From contig JANQAD010000001.1 of assembly GCA_024707205.1 (NCBI GenBank), positions 62,001 to 126,000 of the forward strand: a stretch of DNA of 64,000 nucleotides, given 5' to 3'. The notes below the pieces were generated by a model. That model made no database searches. It was not told the origin of the DNA and saw only the letters and a list, made by a program, of their open reading frames with translations. This document shows, in pieces, positions 46,769-55,100 of this stretch (its first letter is position 1; the number at the start of each line of letters is the position of its first letter). The translations under genes and the position numbers were made by a program. Source of the DNA: Demequina sp. (GTDB lineage Bacteria; Actinomycetota; Actinomycetes; Actinomycetales; Demequinaceae).

Positions 46769-48967
46769 ATGAACACTAGCCGGGCGCCGTGGAGCGTCAC
46801 CGTGCTCATGGCGGTTGGCACGCTGGTCGCGATGCTCGCCCTCAGCACGCTCCTGGAGGGCGGAGGCTGGCTGCGCACGGTTGCCTTCGTGATCGCGATC
46901 TCGTGCGCCGCCGACCTTGTGGTCCGCGCGGCGTCCCGCTCGCGCTTCTTGCCGTCGATCGCGGCGCTTGCCGCCGCCGTCATCGCGATGATCCCCCTCT
47001 TCGCCGTCAGGGAGGACGGCAGCAAGCACCTGCTGCCAACGCCGTCGGCCCTCGGGGCCCTGTGGGATGCCATCGCCGAAGGCGCCTCCTACGCCGCGAG
47101 CACCCCGGCGCCGGCAACGGTCACCGTGGAACTGTCCGCGCTCGTAACCGGATTCGCCGTGGCCATCTTCGTCGTCGCCGATCACCTCGCGGCGTCGTGG
47201 AGGGCCGTCGCGCTGTCCGGCATCGTGCTGATACTGCCCTGGACCCCGGCGATCTTCCTGCAGTACCAGGTGCCCATGTGGGCGCTGTTCGCCACGGCTG
47301 CGTGCTGGATGATCGCGATGGGTGCGGCGCGATCCTCGTCGGCATCCAACCGGTCCACGCCCATCACGGGAGCGGTCCTCGCGAGTACGGCGGCCCTCCT
47401 CGTCGCCGTGATCATCGCCCCCGCGGCCGTCGGCGGAAACGGCTGGGGAGCGATACCGCGCTTCAACGCGCCGTCGTCGCTCGAGACGTCGACTCGACTC
47501 GACCTCGCGCTCGACCTGCGCAAGTCCCTGACGGTGAACTCGGCGCAAGTCGTGTTCAGTTACGTCTCGTCCGGCCAGCACCCTCCCACGCTCAGGCTGT
47601 ACACGCTGCGCGACTTCGACGGGGTCACCTGGACGCGCGAGAAGGACGACGCGACCGACCTTGTCCCCGCGGCGTCCGGTGTGCTGTGGCCGCAGGAGGT
47701 CACGGGTTGGGACGACCTTGATCACGTGATCCTGTCCATCGATCTCGTCAACAGTGCCGAGCGCAACCTGCCGCTGCCCACCTTCCCGCGCAGCGTCGAC
47801 GTTCCCCAGAACTGGCAGTACTCGCCGTCTCGCGACGAGGTCATTACGGCGAAGGGTAGCTCCAAGGGGCTGCAGTACTCGGTGGTGACCGCGCTCGACT
47901 ACTTCACCGAGGACAGCCTCAAGGAGAGCCAGTCCGCGATAGACGCCGGCACGGACTCGGTGAGCGCCAGCTACACGGAGATCCCCACGTCCGTGGACAT
48001 CGGCCGCATCACCAACCTCGCGCGAGACATCACCGAGGACGCCGGCACGCAGTTCGATGAGGCAGTCGCGCTGCAGAACTATCTGCGCAACAGCGACAAC
48101 TTCACTTACGACACCTCTGTGGAGCCCGTGCGCAGCGGTGACGCCGTATCGCAGTTCCTCGACTCCAAGCACGGCTACTGCGTGCACTTCGCGACGACGA
48201 TGGTGATGCTCGCGCGATCGCTCGGCATCCCCGCACGGCTCGGTCTTGGCTACCTCGGCGGCCAGCTCTCGGATGACGACGTCTGGCAGGTGCTCGGCGG
48301 AGACGCGCACACCTGGCCCGAGCTCTACTTCCCCGGCCAGGGCTGGGTTCGCTTCGAGCCCACGCCTGCGGTCCAGACCGGTGTCGCGCCCTCGTACACC
48401 TTGGAGAACAGCGGCACGGGCAACGCGCCCATCCCCTCCAACGTGCCGATCCCCACGACGGTGCCGAGCAACAACCCGCAGACGGCCCTCCCCACCTCCT
48501 CGTCGGCGATCTCGGACGGCTCCGCGGACGCCGGGGTCCCGTGGTGGGCGCTCGCCGCGGTGGTGCTGCTTCTGCTCGGCGCGGCCTACGCGGTCTGGAT
48601 GCTGCGCCGCCGCTCGGTGGCGCACGCCGCCGCGCACGGCCCCGAGGCCGCGTGGGAGTCGCTGCGGGAGCATCTCCCGGAGCCGCTGCGGTGGTCGCGC
48701 AGCCTCACGCCGATTGAGGCGGCTTCGCGCCTTGAGCACGAGCTAGCAGCGTCGGACAGCGCCCTGGATGAGCATGGGGCGACGGCGCTGCACGAGTTGC
48801 GCGATGCGGTGAGTGATCACCGGTACGCGCCACCGAGCGAAGCGGACGTGCCGGGCCAGGAATGGCTCACGGAGAGGGTGAACGCGGTTGCCGCGCAGAC
48901 GAGCGAGGCGCTCAGAAGTCGTTCTGATCGCGTCGACGCTCGAAGCGCTCCTCGACGCGATTCATGA
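46769..48967 (+). CDS. Membrane transglutaminase-like protein (TgpA type)
   Basis: A 732-residue protein. Five to six N-terminal transmembrane helices (to about residue 230) come first, then a large extracytoplasmic domain with a transglutaminase-like cysteine protease core: Cys in SKHGYCVHFATTMVMLARSLGIPARLG (about 470), His in GDAHTWPELYF (about 512) and the Asp/Glu-containing EPTPAV. Then come a Pro/Thr/Ser linker, one more transmembrane helix (WWALAAVVLLLLGAAYAVWML) and a cytoplasmic DUF4129-like tail. It is 14 bp after the DUF58 gene. The triad probably works on a cell-envelope substrate. Its last 56 bases overlap the convergent DUF3040 gene. Confidence 0.9.
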   Translation: MNTSRAPWSVTVLMAVGTLVAMLALSTLLEGGGWLRTVAFVIAISCAADLVVRAASRSRFLPSIAALAAAVIAMIPLFAVREDGSKHLLPTPSALGALWDAIAEGASYAASTPAPATVTVELSALVTGFAVAIFVVADHLAASWRAVALSGIVLILPWTPAIFLQYQVPMWALFATAACWMIAMGAARSSSASNRSTPITGAVLASTAALLVAVIIAPAAVGGNGWGAIPRFNAPSSLETSTRLDLALDLRKSLTVNSAQVVFSYVSSGQHPPTLRLYTLRDFDGVTWTREKDDATDLVPAASGVLWPQEVTGWDDLDHVILSIDLVNSAERNLPLPTFPRSVDVPQNWQYSPSRDEVITAKGSSKGLQYSVVTALDYFTEDSLKESQSAIDAGTDSVSASYTEIPTSVDIGRITNLARDITEDAGTQFDEAVALQNYLRNSDNFTYDTSVEPVRSGDAVSQFLDSKHGYCVHFATTMVMLARSLGIPARLGLGYLGGQLSDDDVWQVLGGDAHTWPELYFPGQGWVRFEPTPAVQTGVAPSYTLENSGTGNAPIPSNVPIPTTVPSNNPQTALPTSSSAISDGSADAGVPWWALAAVVLLLLGAAYAVWMLRRRSVAHAAAHGPEAAWESLREHLPEPLRWSRSLTPIEAASRLEHELAASDSALDEHGATALHELRDAVSDHRYAPPSEADVPGQEWLTERVNAVAAQTSEALRSRSDRVDARSAPRRDS

Positions 48968-49280
48968 AACCCTGACGCTTGGCCTTGCGCGGCGCGGCCC
49001 CAGAGGCGCCGCCGGCCTTGGCCGCGGACTTCGTGGGAGCGAGCATGCCCCACAGCGCGGACGCCAGCATGATCGCGAAACCGAGCACGCCCACGACCGT
49101 CAGCTGGGCCATCACGCCCGCGACAAGAACGCCGAGACCAGCAACGATGCCGATGAAGGCGAACGTCCAGCGGCCGCGTGGGCGCACCGACTTGGACATG
49201 GCGGAGTTGAGCTTCGGGTCCGCGCCGAGATCGCGCTCCATCTGATCAAGAACGCGCTGCTCGTATTCCGACAGTGGCAT
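48912..49280 (-). CDS. DUF3040 membrane protein
   Basis: A protein of 122 residues: an N-terminal MPLSEYEQRVLDQMERDL helix characteristic of DUF3040, two transmembrane helices (about 40-60 and 64-85) and a basic C-terminus (KAKRQGFMNRVEERFERRRD). Actinobacteria-specific; in related genomes it is found close to the mraZ end of the dcw cluster, as here. ATG 49280 follows AGGGAGGTCCGC. It overlaps the transglutaminase gene tail to tail by 56 bp. Confidence 0.87.
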   Translation of the reverse strand: MPLSEYEQRVLDQMERDLGADPKLNSAMSKSVRPRGRWTFAFIGIVAGLGVLVAGVMAQLTVVGVLGFAIMLASALWGMLAPTKSAAKAGGASGAAPRKAKRQGFMNRVEERFERRRDQNDF

Positions 49281-49313
49281 GCGGACCTCCCTTCGCGCCA
49301 AGTACCCTCAGTC

Positions 49314-49319
49314 TAGATT
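49314..49319 (+). promoter_or_regulatory. -10 box of a leaderless promoter for the spermidine-synthase-like gene
   Basis: TAGATT, five bases before GTG 49325, with no Shine-Dalgarno in between. Confidence 0.55.
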
Positions 49320-49324
49320 GTCGG

Positions 49325-50164
49325 GTGCCAGTGGTGCCACCCCTCAACGCGGCGCCTGCCCAACCTCGCTATGGTCAACGGGTGGCCTCCGCTCGACGTT
49401 CCCCTGCGCGCCCCGTGCTCGCTGAGGGCGTACCGCGTGGGGAACCCCTCACCGTGGCCACGGGCATGGTGGAGCTTCGAGACGAGGCGGACGGCAGCGT
49501 CACCGTCTATGTGAACGGCGTGCCCTCATCCACCCTGCGCAGCGACTTCGAGCTCGACTTCGAGTACATGCAGCACGAGGCCGCCGCGATCGCCGCGTGG
49601 GACGGCGCCCGCGACGATCACGCCTGGCTCGCACTCCACGTTGGCGCGGCGGCGTGTACGCTGCCGCGCCACCTCGCACACACGCATCCCCAGTCCCGCC
49701 ACATCGCGGTTGACGTTGACGTCACCCTTGCCGAGATGGCCCGACGCTGGTGGGACCTTCCGCGCGCCCCTCGCCTCAGGGTGCGGGCACAGGACGGGTT
49801 GGCCGCGCTCGCCGAGCGTGGAGACGCCAGTCTCGATCTCATCGTGCGTGACGCCTTCGCGGGCGACGCGGTGCCCGAGCATCTCACGGGAGCCGAATGG
49901 TGGGATCACGCGAGGCGGGTGCTGCGGCCCGGCGGGATGGTGGTGGCGAACCTCGCGGTGGTTCCCGGCGTGGCCGAGCGCGAGGCGCCCGCCGGCTTCG
50001 CGGGCACGGTCGCGGTCGGCGAGCACGCGGTGCTGAAGCGCAAGAGGCGTGGGAACGTGGTGCTCGTCGCGCGAACGGAACCGGACGCGGAGCTGACGCG
50101 GGCGCTCACGAGGTATGCAGCGTCGGCCCCGTTGCCGACGGGAGTGACTCCCAACTGGCCCTAG
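49325..50164 (+). CDS. Spermidine synthase-like methyltransferase-fold protein
   Basis: A 279-residue protein from GTG 49325. After a Pro/Arg-rich N-terminus it has the spermidine-synthase-like Rossmann fold: VELRDEADGSVTVYVNG, the cofactor loop HVGAAACTLPRHLA, IAVDVDVTLAEMARRWWDLP, LIVRDAFAGDAVPEHLTG and RVLRPGGMVVANL. Spermidine-synthase homologues of this type are common in actinobacteria and often lack the residues for polyamine synthesis, so the substrate is uncertain. GTG 49382 is an alternative start. Confidence 0.8.
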   Translation: MPVVPPLNAAPAQPRYGQRVASARRSPARPVLAEGVPRGEPLTVATGMVELRDEADGSVTVYVNGVPSSTLRSDFELDFEYMQHEAAAIAAWDGARDDHAWLALHVGAAACTLPRHLAHTHPQSRHIAVDVDVTLAEMARRWWDLPRAPRLRVRAQDGLAALAERGDASLDLIVRDAFAGDAVPEHLTGAEWWDHARRVLRPGGMVVANLAVVPGVAEREAPAGFAGTVAVGEHAVLKRKRRGNVVLVARTEPDAELTRALTRYAASAPLPTGVTPNWP

Positions 50165-50193
50165 GCGCTGCAACAACAACGGCAGCAACGACA

Positions 50194-50242
50194 ACGGCCG
50201 CCCCTCCACGAAGGAGGGGACGGCCGTCGAGTCTCGTGAGAC
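50194..50242. terminator. Hairpins between convergent genes (probable two-way terminator)
   Basis: ACGGCCG-CCCCTCC (50194-50207) pairs with GGAGGGG-CGGCCGT (50213-50227), a long GC-rich stem with one bulge. A second small inverted repeat GTCTC-GT-GAGAC (50231-50242) abuts the cspA stop. There is no clean T-run on either strand, so termination strength is uncertain. Confidence 0.6.
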
Positions 50243-50445
50243 TAGATGATGTGGACGGACTCCGCCTGGGGACCCTTCGGTCCCTGCGTCACCTCGAACT
50301 CGACGCGCTGCGCCTCTTCGAGCGACTTGTAGCCGTCGGACTGAATTGCCGAGTAGTGCACGAAGACGTCGGCGCCGCCGCCGTCCTGCGCAATGAAGCC
50401 GTAGCCCTTCTCAGCGTTGAACCACTTCACAGAACCCTGTGCCAT
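50242..50445 (-). CDS. cspA: Cold-shock protein
   Basis: A 67-residue single cold-shock domain that binds single-stranded RNA and DNA. RNP1 KGYGFIAQ (residues 13-20) and RNP2 DVFVHYSAI (27-35) are intact, in the normal form [18 protein letters not shown]. The upstream gap of about 135 bases to the PAC2 gene fits the long untranslated leader common to csp genes. AAGGAAAGTTC precedes the ATG. Confidence 0.97.
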   Translation of the reverse strand: MAQGSVKWFNAEKGYGFIAQDGGGADVFVHYSAIQSDGYKSLEEAQRVEFEVTQGPKGPQAESVHII

Positions 50446-50580
50446 GAACTTTCCTTAATCTGTACTGCCCGGGACGGGAAGCAGGCACACTGCGTGCCCG
50501 CTCGTTTCAGCAATGCCGCGTCCCAAGTCACAGACCGGTTCTTGCACACTACGTTCAACCAGGTATAAGCATGGCATGGA
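50446..50580 (-). other. cspA upstream region, possible long 5' leader
   Basis: About 135 bases between the cspA start and the PAC2 stop. On the minus strand it begins with GCTTATACC, a possible -10, and contains GGGCACGCAGTGTGCC, which can fold back on itself. Csp mRNAs often have long structured leaders; no conserved cold-shock box is recognisable here. Confidence 0.4.
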
Positions 50581-51498
50581 TTACGCGTTTGGGGGTTGAT
50601 CCCAACGCTGCTGTGCGAGGAACTTCTCAAATTCTGCGCCAAGTTCGTCCGCTGAGGGCAGCTCTCCGTCCACCGGCAACCCCTCCCCGCGGGCCTCGAC
50701 GAAGGCGTCGTACTGCTCCTCAAGCACGCCGACGAGCTGCTGAATCTCTTCCGATTCGCCCATCTGACGGTCGATCTCCACTTGGGCGCGAGCGGCGGCC
50801 TCGTCGAGATCCTCCGGCTGCAGCTCGAGGCCGGAGATGTCCTCGAGGCCAAGGATCGCGCGCTGCGCGGCCTGGGGGTACGCGGACTGCGCGAGGTAGT
50901 GCGGGACGTGAACGGCCACATTCAGCGCGGCCAGATCCCACTGGCCGAACCGGTATTCCATGAGGTTCTGTGCGGACGCAGGGACGGTCACCGTGCCGAA
51001 CAGCGTGGGGGTGTCCGGCAAGAGCTCCTGCCGCGTGCCGTGGACCGTCACCGAGATGGGGCGCGTGTGCGGCGCGGCCATGGGGATCCCGTGGGTGCCG
51101 AGGGTGAGCCCAACGCCCAACCGGTCGACGATGCCGCGCACCGCGCGGATATAGCGCTCCCACTTCACGTCCGGCTCAAAGCCGTGCAGCAGCAGGAAGG
51201 GCGTTCCTGCGCCGTCACGCACCATGTCGAGGTCGAGATACGGCTCGTCGTACGCCGTCCACTCGTTGATCGAGAACGTCATCTCCGGACGTCGGCTGCG
51301 ATAGTCCAGCAGGTTGTCGATATCGAAGCTCGCGATGTTGATGGTCTCGAAGCTCCGCAGGTGCTCGGCGACGATCGCGCCCGCCTTGCCCGCGTCGAGG
51401 AAGCCGCGCAGGGAGTGCACAAGGACGGCCCCCTCCGTAGGTGCCTCTGCGGCCCACTGGGCCACACCGTCGGCGTTCCACGTCACCAGCTTGCTCAT
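50581..51498 (-). CDS. PAC2-family protein
   Basis: A 305-residue protein of the PAC2 (proteasome assembly chaperone 2-like) family. N-terminal VLVHSLRGFLDAGKAGAIVAEHL, then ETINIASFDIDNLLDYRSRRPEM, LLLHGFEPDVKWERYIRAV and GTHGIPMAAPHTRPISVTVHG, all typical of actinobacterial members, plus an acidic helical tail. Function in bacteria is unknown; actinobacteria with proteasomes often carry several. ATG 51498 follows GGAGGTGTC. Divergent from the helicase gene. Confidence 0.9.
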   Translation of the reverse strand: MSKLVTWNADGVAQWAAEAPTEGAVLVHSLRGFLDAGKAGAIVAEHLRSFETINIASFDIDNLLDYRSRRPEMTFSINEWTAYDEPYLDLDMVRDGAGTPFLLLHGFEPDVKWERYIRAVRGIVDRLGVGLTLGTHGIPMAAPHTRPISVTVHGTRQELLPDTPTLFGTVTVPASAQNLMEYRFGQWDLAALNVAVHVPHYLAQSAYPQAAQRAILGLEDISGLELQPEDLDEAAARAQVEIDRQMGESEEIQQLVGVLEEQYDAFVEARGEGLPVDGELPSADELGAEFEKFLAQQRWDQPPNA

Positions 51499-51590
51499 GA
51501 CACCTCCAAGGCCAGTGTGTCACGGCATATTCCTGGCAACCGCAGTTCTCGCGGCGCGCGAACACGTGGTGCACACGAGCCCCCAACTAC

Positions 51591-51599
51591 TGCGATAAT
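51591..51599 (+). promoter_or_regulatory. Extended -10 promoter element before the HelD-like gene
   Basis: TGCGATAAT, a TGn-extended -10, 57 bases before ATG 51656. No good -35 is visible. Confidence 0.45.
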
Positions 51600-51655
51600 T
51601 GACAACTGCCTTTTCGGCGCGGGGAGCGCCGAGGCAGCGCAAGAGGGATAGGTAT

Positions 51656-53845
51656 ATGCAGGACGATCGCGGCGCCACGGCGCAGCAAGCAGGACTCGAG
51701 GCCGAGCAGCGCGTGGTCGACGTGCTCTACGCACGTCTCGATACCTTGCGCGACGAAGCCGGCGAGAGACTCGCCGACGTTCGCCGCGGCGGCCCCTCCG
51801 GCTCACCCCAGAACCGCTCAGAGCGCGATGCGTTCGCGACGCTGTACGAGGACCGCATCGCTCAGCTCGACGCCGTCGAGGACCGGCTGTGCTTCGGCCG
51901 CCTGGATCTGGTGGCGGGCGACACTCTCTACGTTGGCCGCATCGGGCTGTCCGACGCTGAACACGCCCCCCTGCTCACCGACTGGCGCGCCCCCGCCGCC
52001 CGCGCTTTCTACTCCGCGACCGCAGCCAACCCCTCCGGTGTCATCAAGCGCCGCCACCTCACCACCCAGGGCCGCGTCGTCACGGCTGTCGAGGACGACG
52101 TTCTCGATGTGGACGCGCTCGAGGAGTCCGGGCTCGGGGACACTCTCCAGGGCGAGGGCGCGCTGCTTGCCGCGCTCGGCGCACGCCGCACGGGTCGCAT
52201 GGGCGACATCGTCGCCACCATTCAGGCCGAGCAGGACGCGGTCATCCGCGCGCCCATGACCGGCGCCCTCGTGGTCCAGGGCGGCCCCGGCACCGGCAAG
52301 ACCGCCGTGGCGCTGCACCGCGCGGCGTTCCTGCTCTACCAGCACCGCGCCCTCCTCGAGAGCCGCGGCGTGTTGCTCATCGGTCCGTCGCAGTCGTTCC
52401 TGCGCTACATCGACCACGTGCTGCCTTCGCTCGGCGAGACGGGCACCGTCTCCACCACGCTCGGCGGGCTCGTGCGCGGCACGGACACCTCCGCCCACGA
52501 GCGCGATGACGTCGCCGAGCTCAAGGGTCGCCTTGCCATGGCCGACGTTGTGCGCGCCGCCGTCCGCGAGCGCCAGCGGGTGCCGCGCGCCGATCAGGAG
52601 TTCAGGATCGACGGCCGGGTCGTCGTGCTGCGTCGCCATGACGTTCGCGAGGCCCAGGCGCGTGCCCGACGCGATGGCAAGCCCCACAACGAGGCTCGCC
52701 AGAGCTTCGCAAAGGAGATGATCTCTCGCCTCACCGCACAGCTCGCCGAGCAGCTCGGCGAGTCGATCGACGCGGACGACCGCCGCGAGCTCGAACGCGA
52801 TATCCGTGAGGACCGCAACCTGCGGATCGCGATCAACCTCTGCTGGTTGCCCGTCACGCCCGAGACGCTGCTGCGTGACCTGTTCTCCAAGCCGCACCTG
52901 TTGGGAAACGCGACACGGTCGCTCGAGCCTCACGAGCGTCGGCTGCTGCTGCGCTCCGCCGACGCGCCCTTCACCGACGCGGACGTGCCGCTCCTCGACG
53001 AGGCGGCGGAGCTGCTTGGCGACATGCCTGGCGGCGGCCCCGCACGGCCCGCCAAGCCCACGAAAGAAGAGCTCGACTACGCCAAGGAAGTCATCGCGAG
53101 TTTTGGCGCGCACACCATGATCAAGGTGGATGCGGAGACGCTGGCGCGGCGGATGCAGGGCGGCGTGTCTCGCCTGTCCGTGGCCGAGCGGGCGTGGGCG
53201 GACCGCACGTGGACGTACGGCCACGTGGTGGTGGACGAGGCCCAAGAGCTGAGCCCCATGGCGTGGCGCATGCTGCTGCGCCGCTGCCCCACGCGGTCGT
53301 TCACGATCGTGGGGGACGTGGCACAGGTGGGCGCCCCCGCGGGAACGCGCTGGTGGCCCGAGACGATGGACCCGCTGTTCGGGCAGTCGTGGATCCTGCG
53401 CGAGCTCACGATCTCCTACCGCATCCCCGCGGCCGTGGCGCGAGCGGCGCAGGCCTTTGCGGCCGCGCACAGCCTGCCCGCCTCAGAACTGAGCGCGGCT
53501 CGCGAAGTGGATGACTCCGTCGTCATCGTTCATGACGCCGACGCGAACACGCGGGCCGCGTCCGAGGCGCGACGCATCGCGAGCGACCTCGCCTCGACCG
53601 GCGGCGGCCTCGTCGCCGTGATCGCCGATGACTCGCGCCACGCGGCCCTGGCGGCGGCGATCGGCAACGCCGACATCACGCTCATCAACCCCCTCGAGTC
53701 CAAGGGGCTCGAGTTCGATGTCGTGGTGGTCGTGGAGCCCGCAGAGGTGGCCGCGCGCCCGGGCGACCTCTACGTCGCCATGACGCGACCGACCCAGCAG
53801 CTTGTGCTCGTTCACGCCCTGGATCTGCCAGCCGGAATCGCCTGA
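51656..53845 (+). CDS. HelD-like superfamily 1 helicase
   Basis: A 729-residue SF1 (UvrD/Rep-type) ATPase of the HelD group, which binds RNA polymerase and recycles stalled or idle enzyme rather than acting mainly on DNA. It has an N-terminal arm with a coiled coil, TDWRAPAARAFYSAT, Walker A VVQGGPGTGKTAVALHRAA (about 205-220), HVLPSLGE, motif II VVVDEAQELSPMAWRMLLRR (about 523), motif III GDVAQVGAPAG, ELTISYRIPAAVA and the C-terminal LESKGLEFDVVVVVEP...LYVAMTRP. ATG 51656 follows GAGGGATAGGTAT. Actinobacterial HelD is associated with antibiotic (rifampicin) tolerance in some species. Confidence 0.9.
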   Translation: MQDDRGATAQQAGLEAEQRVVDVLYARLDTLRDEAGERLADVRRGGPSGSPQNRSERDAFATLYEDRIAQLDAVEDRLCFGRLDLVAGDTLYVGRIGLSDAEHAPLLTDWRAPAARAFYSATAANPSGVIKRRHLTTQGRVVTAVEDDVLDVDALEESGLGDTLQGEGALLAALGARRTGRMGDIVATIQAEQDAVIRAPMTGALVVQGGPGTGKTAVALHRAAFLLYQHRALLESRGVLLIGPSQSFLRYIDHVLPSLGETGTVSTTLGGLVRGTDTSAHERDDVAELKGRLAMADVVRAAVRERQRVPRADQEFRIDGRVVVLRRHDVREAQARARRDGKPHNEARQSFAKEMISRLTAQLAEQLGESIDADDRRELERDIREDRNLRIAINLCWLPVTPETLLRDLFSKPHLLGNATRSLEPHERRLLLRSADAPFTDADVPLLDEAAELLGDMPGGGPARPAKPTKEELDYAKEVIASFGAHTMIKVDAETLARRMQGGVSRLSVAERAWADRTWTYGHVVVDEAQELSPMAWRMLLRRCPTRSFTIVGDVAQVGAPAGTRWWPETMDPLFGQSWILRELTISYRIPAAVARAAQAFAAAHSLPASELSAAREVDDSVVIVHDADANTRAASEARRIASDLASTGGGLVAVIADDSRHAALAAAIGNADITLINPLESKGLEFDVVVVVEPAEVAARPGDLYVAMTRPTQQLVLVHALDLPAGIA

Positions 53846-53897
53846 CCCAGCCCCAGCGTCGGGCCATTTGGGAAACGGGCGACCCGTACGGGAAGAT

Positions 53898-55100
53898 ATG
53901 CCCGTGCGAGCACTCCTTCTTGAGAACCTGTCCCCCCGCGCCACCGAGATCCTCGAAGCCTCCGGCATCGAGGTCGAGAACCACGTCGCCGCCATGGACG
54001 AGGAGGAGCTCATCGCCGCCCTCGAGGGCGTCGAGCTCCTCGGCATCCGCTCCAAGACGCAGGTGACGGAGCGGGTGCTGCAGTCCGCTTCGTCGCTCAT
54101 CGCCGTTGGGGCGTTCTCGATCGGCACCAACCAGATCGACCTCGCGGCCGCGGCCCGGCTAGGCGTCGCCGCGTTCAACGCGCCGTTCTCCAACACCCGT
54201 TCCGTGGTGGAGATGGCCGTGTCCGAGATGATCTCGCTCACGCGCCGCCTCCCCGACGCCAACAAGTCCATGCACCAGGGAATCTGGAACAAGTCGGCGG
54301 AGGGAGCGCACGAGATCCGCGGGCGCACGCTCGGCATCGTCGGCTACGGCAACATCGGCTCGCAACTGTCCGTGATCGCCGAGGCGCTCGGCATGAACGT
54401 CATCTTCTTCGACTCCGCGGAGAAGCTCGCGCTCGGCAATGCCACCAAGATGGAGTCGCTCGACGCGCTGCTGCGCGAGGCCGACATCGTCACGCTCCAC
54501 GTGGACGGACGCCCTGGTAACTCCGGGTTCTTTGGCGAGCACCAGTTTCGCTCGATGAAGCCTGGGGCCTTGTTCCTCAACCTTTCACGCGGTTTCATCG
54601 TGGATGTTGAGGCGCTGCGCGAGGGTCTGCTGTCCGGTGCGATCGGGGGCTGCGCCATTGACGTGTTCCCCGAGGAGCCCAAGAAGAAGGGCGACCCGTT
54701 CGTCTCCGCGCTCCAGAACCTGCCGAACACGATCCTCACGCCCCACATCGGCGGATCCACCGAGGAGGCGCAGCGCGACATCGGCATCTTCGTGGCCACG
54801 CGCCTGCGCGACTACGTCAACAACGGCTCCACGGGCCTCTCGGTGAACCTGCCCAACCTCTCCGCGGACGCCGCCTCCGGCTCGCACCGCGTGGCCCACC
54901 TCCACATCAACGTGCCCGGCGTGCTCGCGACCGTCAACCGCGTGTTCGCGGAGCACGGCGTGAACATCGACGGCCAGCAGCTCGCCACGCGCGGCGAGCT
55001 CGGCTACGTGGTGTCCGACATCGCGTCCGGGCTCACGCGGGACGCGGTCGACGCGCTCGCCGGAATGCCGGAGACGGTGCGCTTGAGGGTGCTCTCATAG
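53898..55100 (+). CDS. serA: D-3-phosphoglycerate dehydrogenase
   Basis: NAD-dependent first step of serine synthesis. The 400-residue protein has an N-terminal substrate domain (LGIRSKTQVTERVL), the NAD loop TLGIVGYGNIGSQLSVIAE (about 145-163), NLSRGFIVDVEAL, catalytic Asp-Glu/His region FPEEPKKKGDPF and TPHIGGSTEEAQ, and a C-terminal ACT domain (HLHINVPGVLATVNRVFAEHGVNI) for serine feedback. The length matches the E. coli-type enzyme (about 410), not the longer mycobacterial form. ATG 53898 follows GGGAAGAT. The DEAD-box helicase frame begins at its stop codon. Confidence 0.96.
   Translation: MPVRALLLENLSPRATEILEASGIEVENHVAAMDEEELIAALEGVELLGIRSKTQVTERVLQSASSLIAVGAFSIGTNQIDLAAAARLGVAAFNAPFSNTRSVVEMAVSEMISLTRRLPDANKSMHQGIWNKSAEGAHEIRGRTLGIVGYGNIGSQLSVIAEALGMNVIFFDSAEKLALGNATKMESLDALLREADIVTLHVDGRPGNSGFFGEHQFRSMKPGALFLNLSRGFIVDVEALREGLLSGAIGGCAIDVFPEEPKKKGDPFVSALQNLPNTILTPHIGGSTEEAQRDIGIFVATRLRDYVNNGSTGLSVNLPNLSADAASGSHRVAHLHINVPGVLATVNRVFAEHGVNIDGQQLATRGELGYVVSDIASGLTRDAVDALAGMPETVRLRVLS

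Noticed and set aside
50161..50200. CAACAAC/GGCAGCAAC microsatellite as a functional repeat
   Set aside because: Short, imperfect and in a terminator region; nothing suggests more than low complexity.
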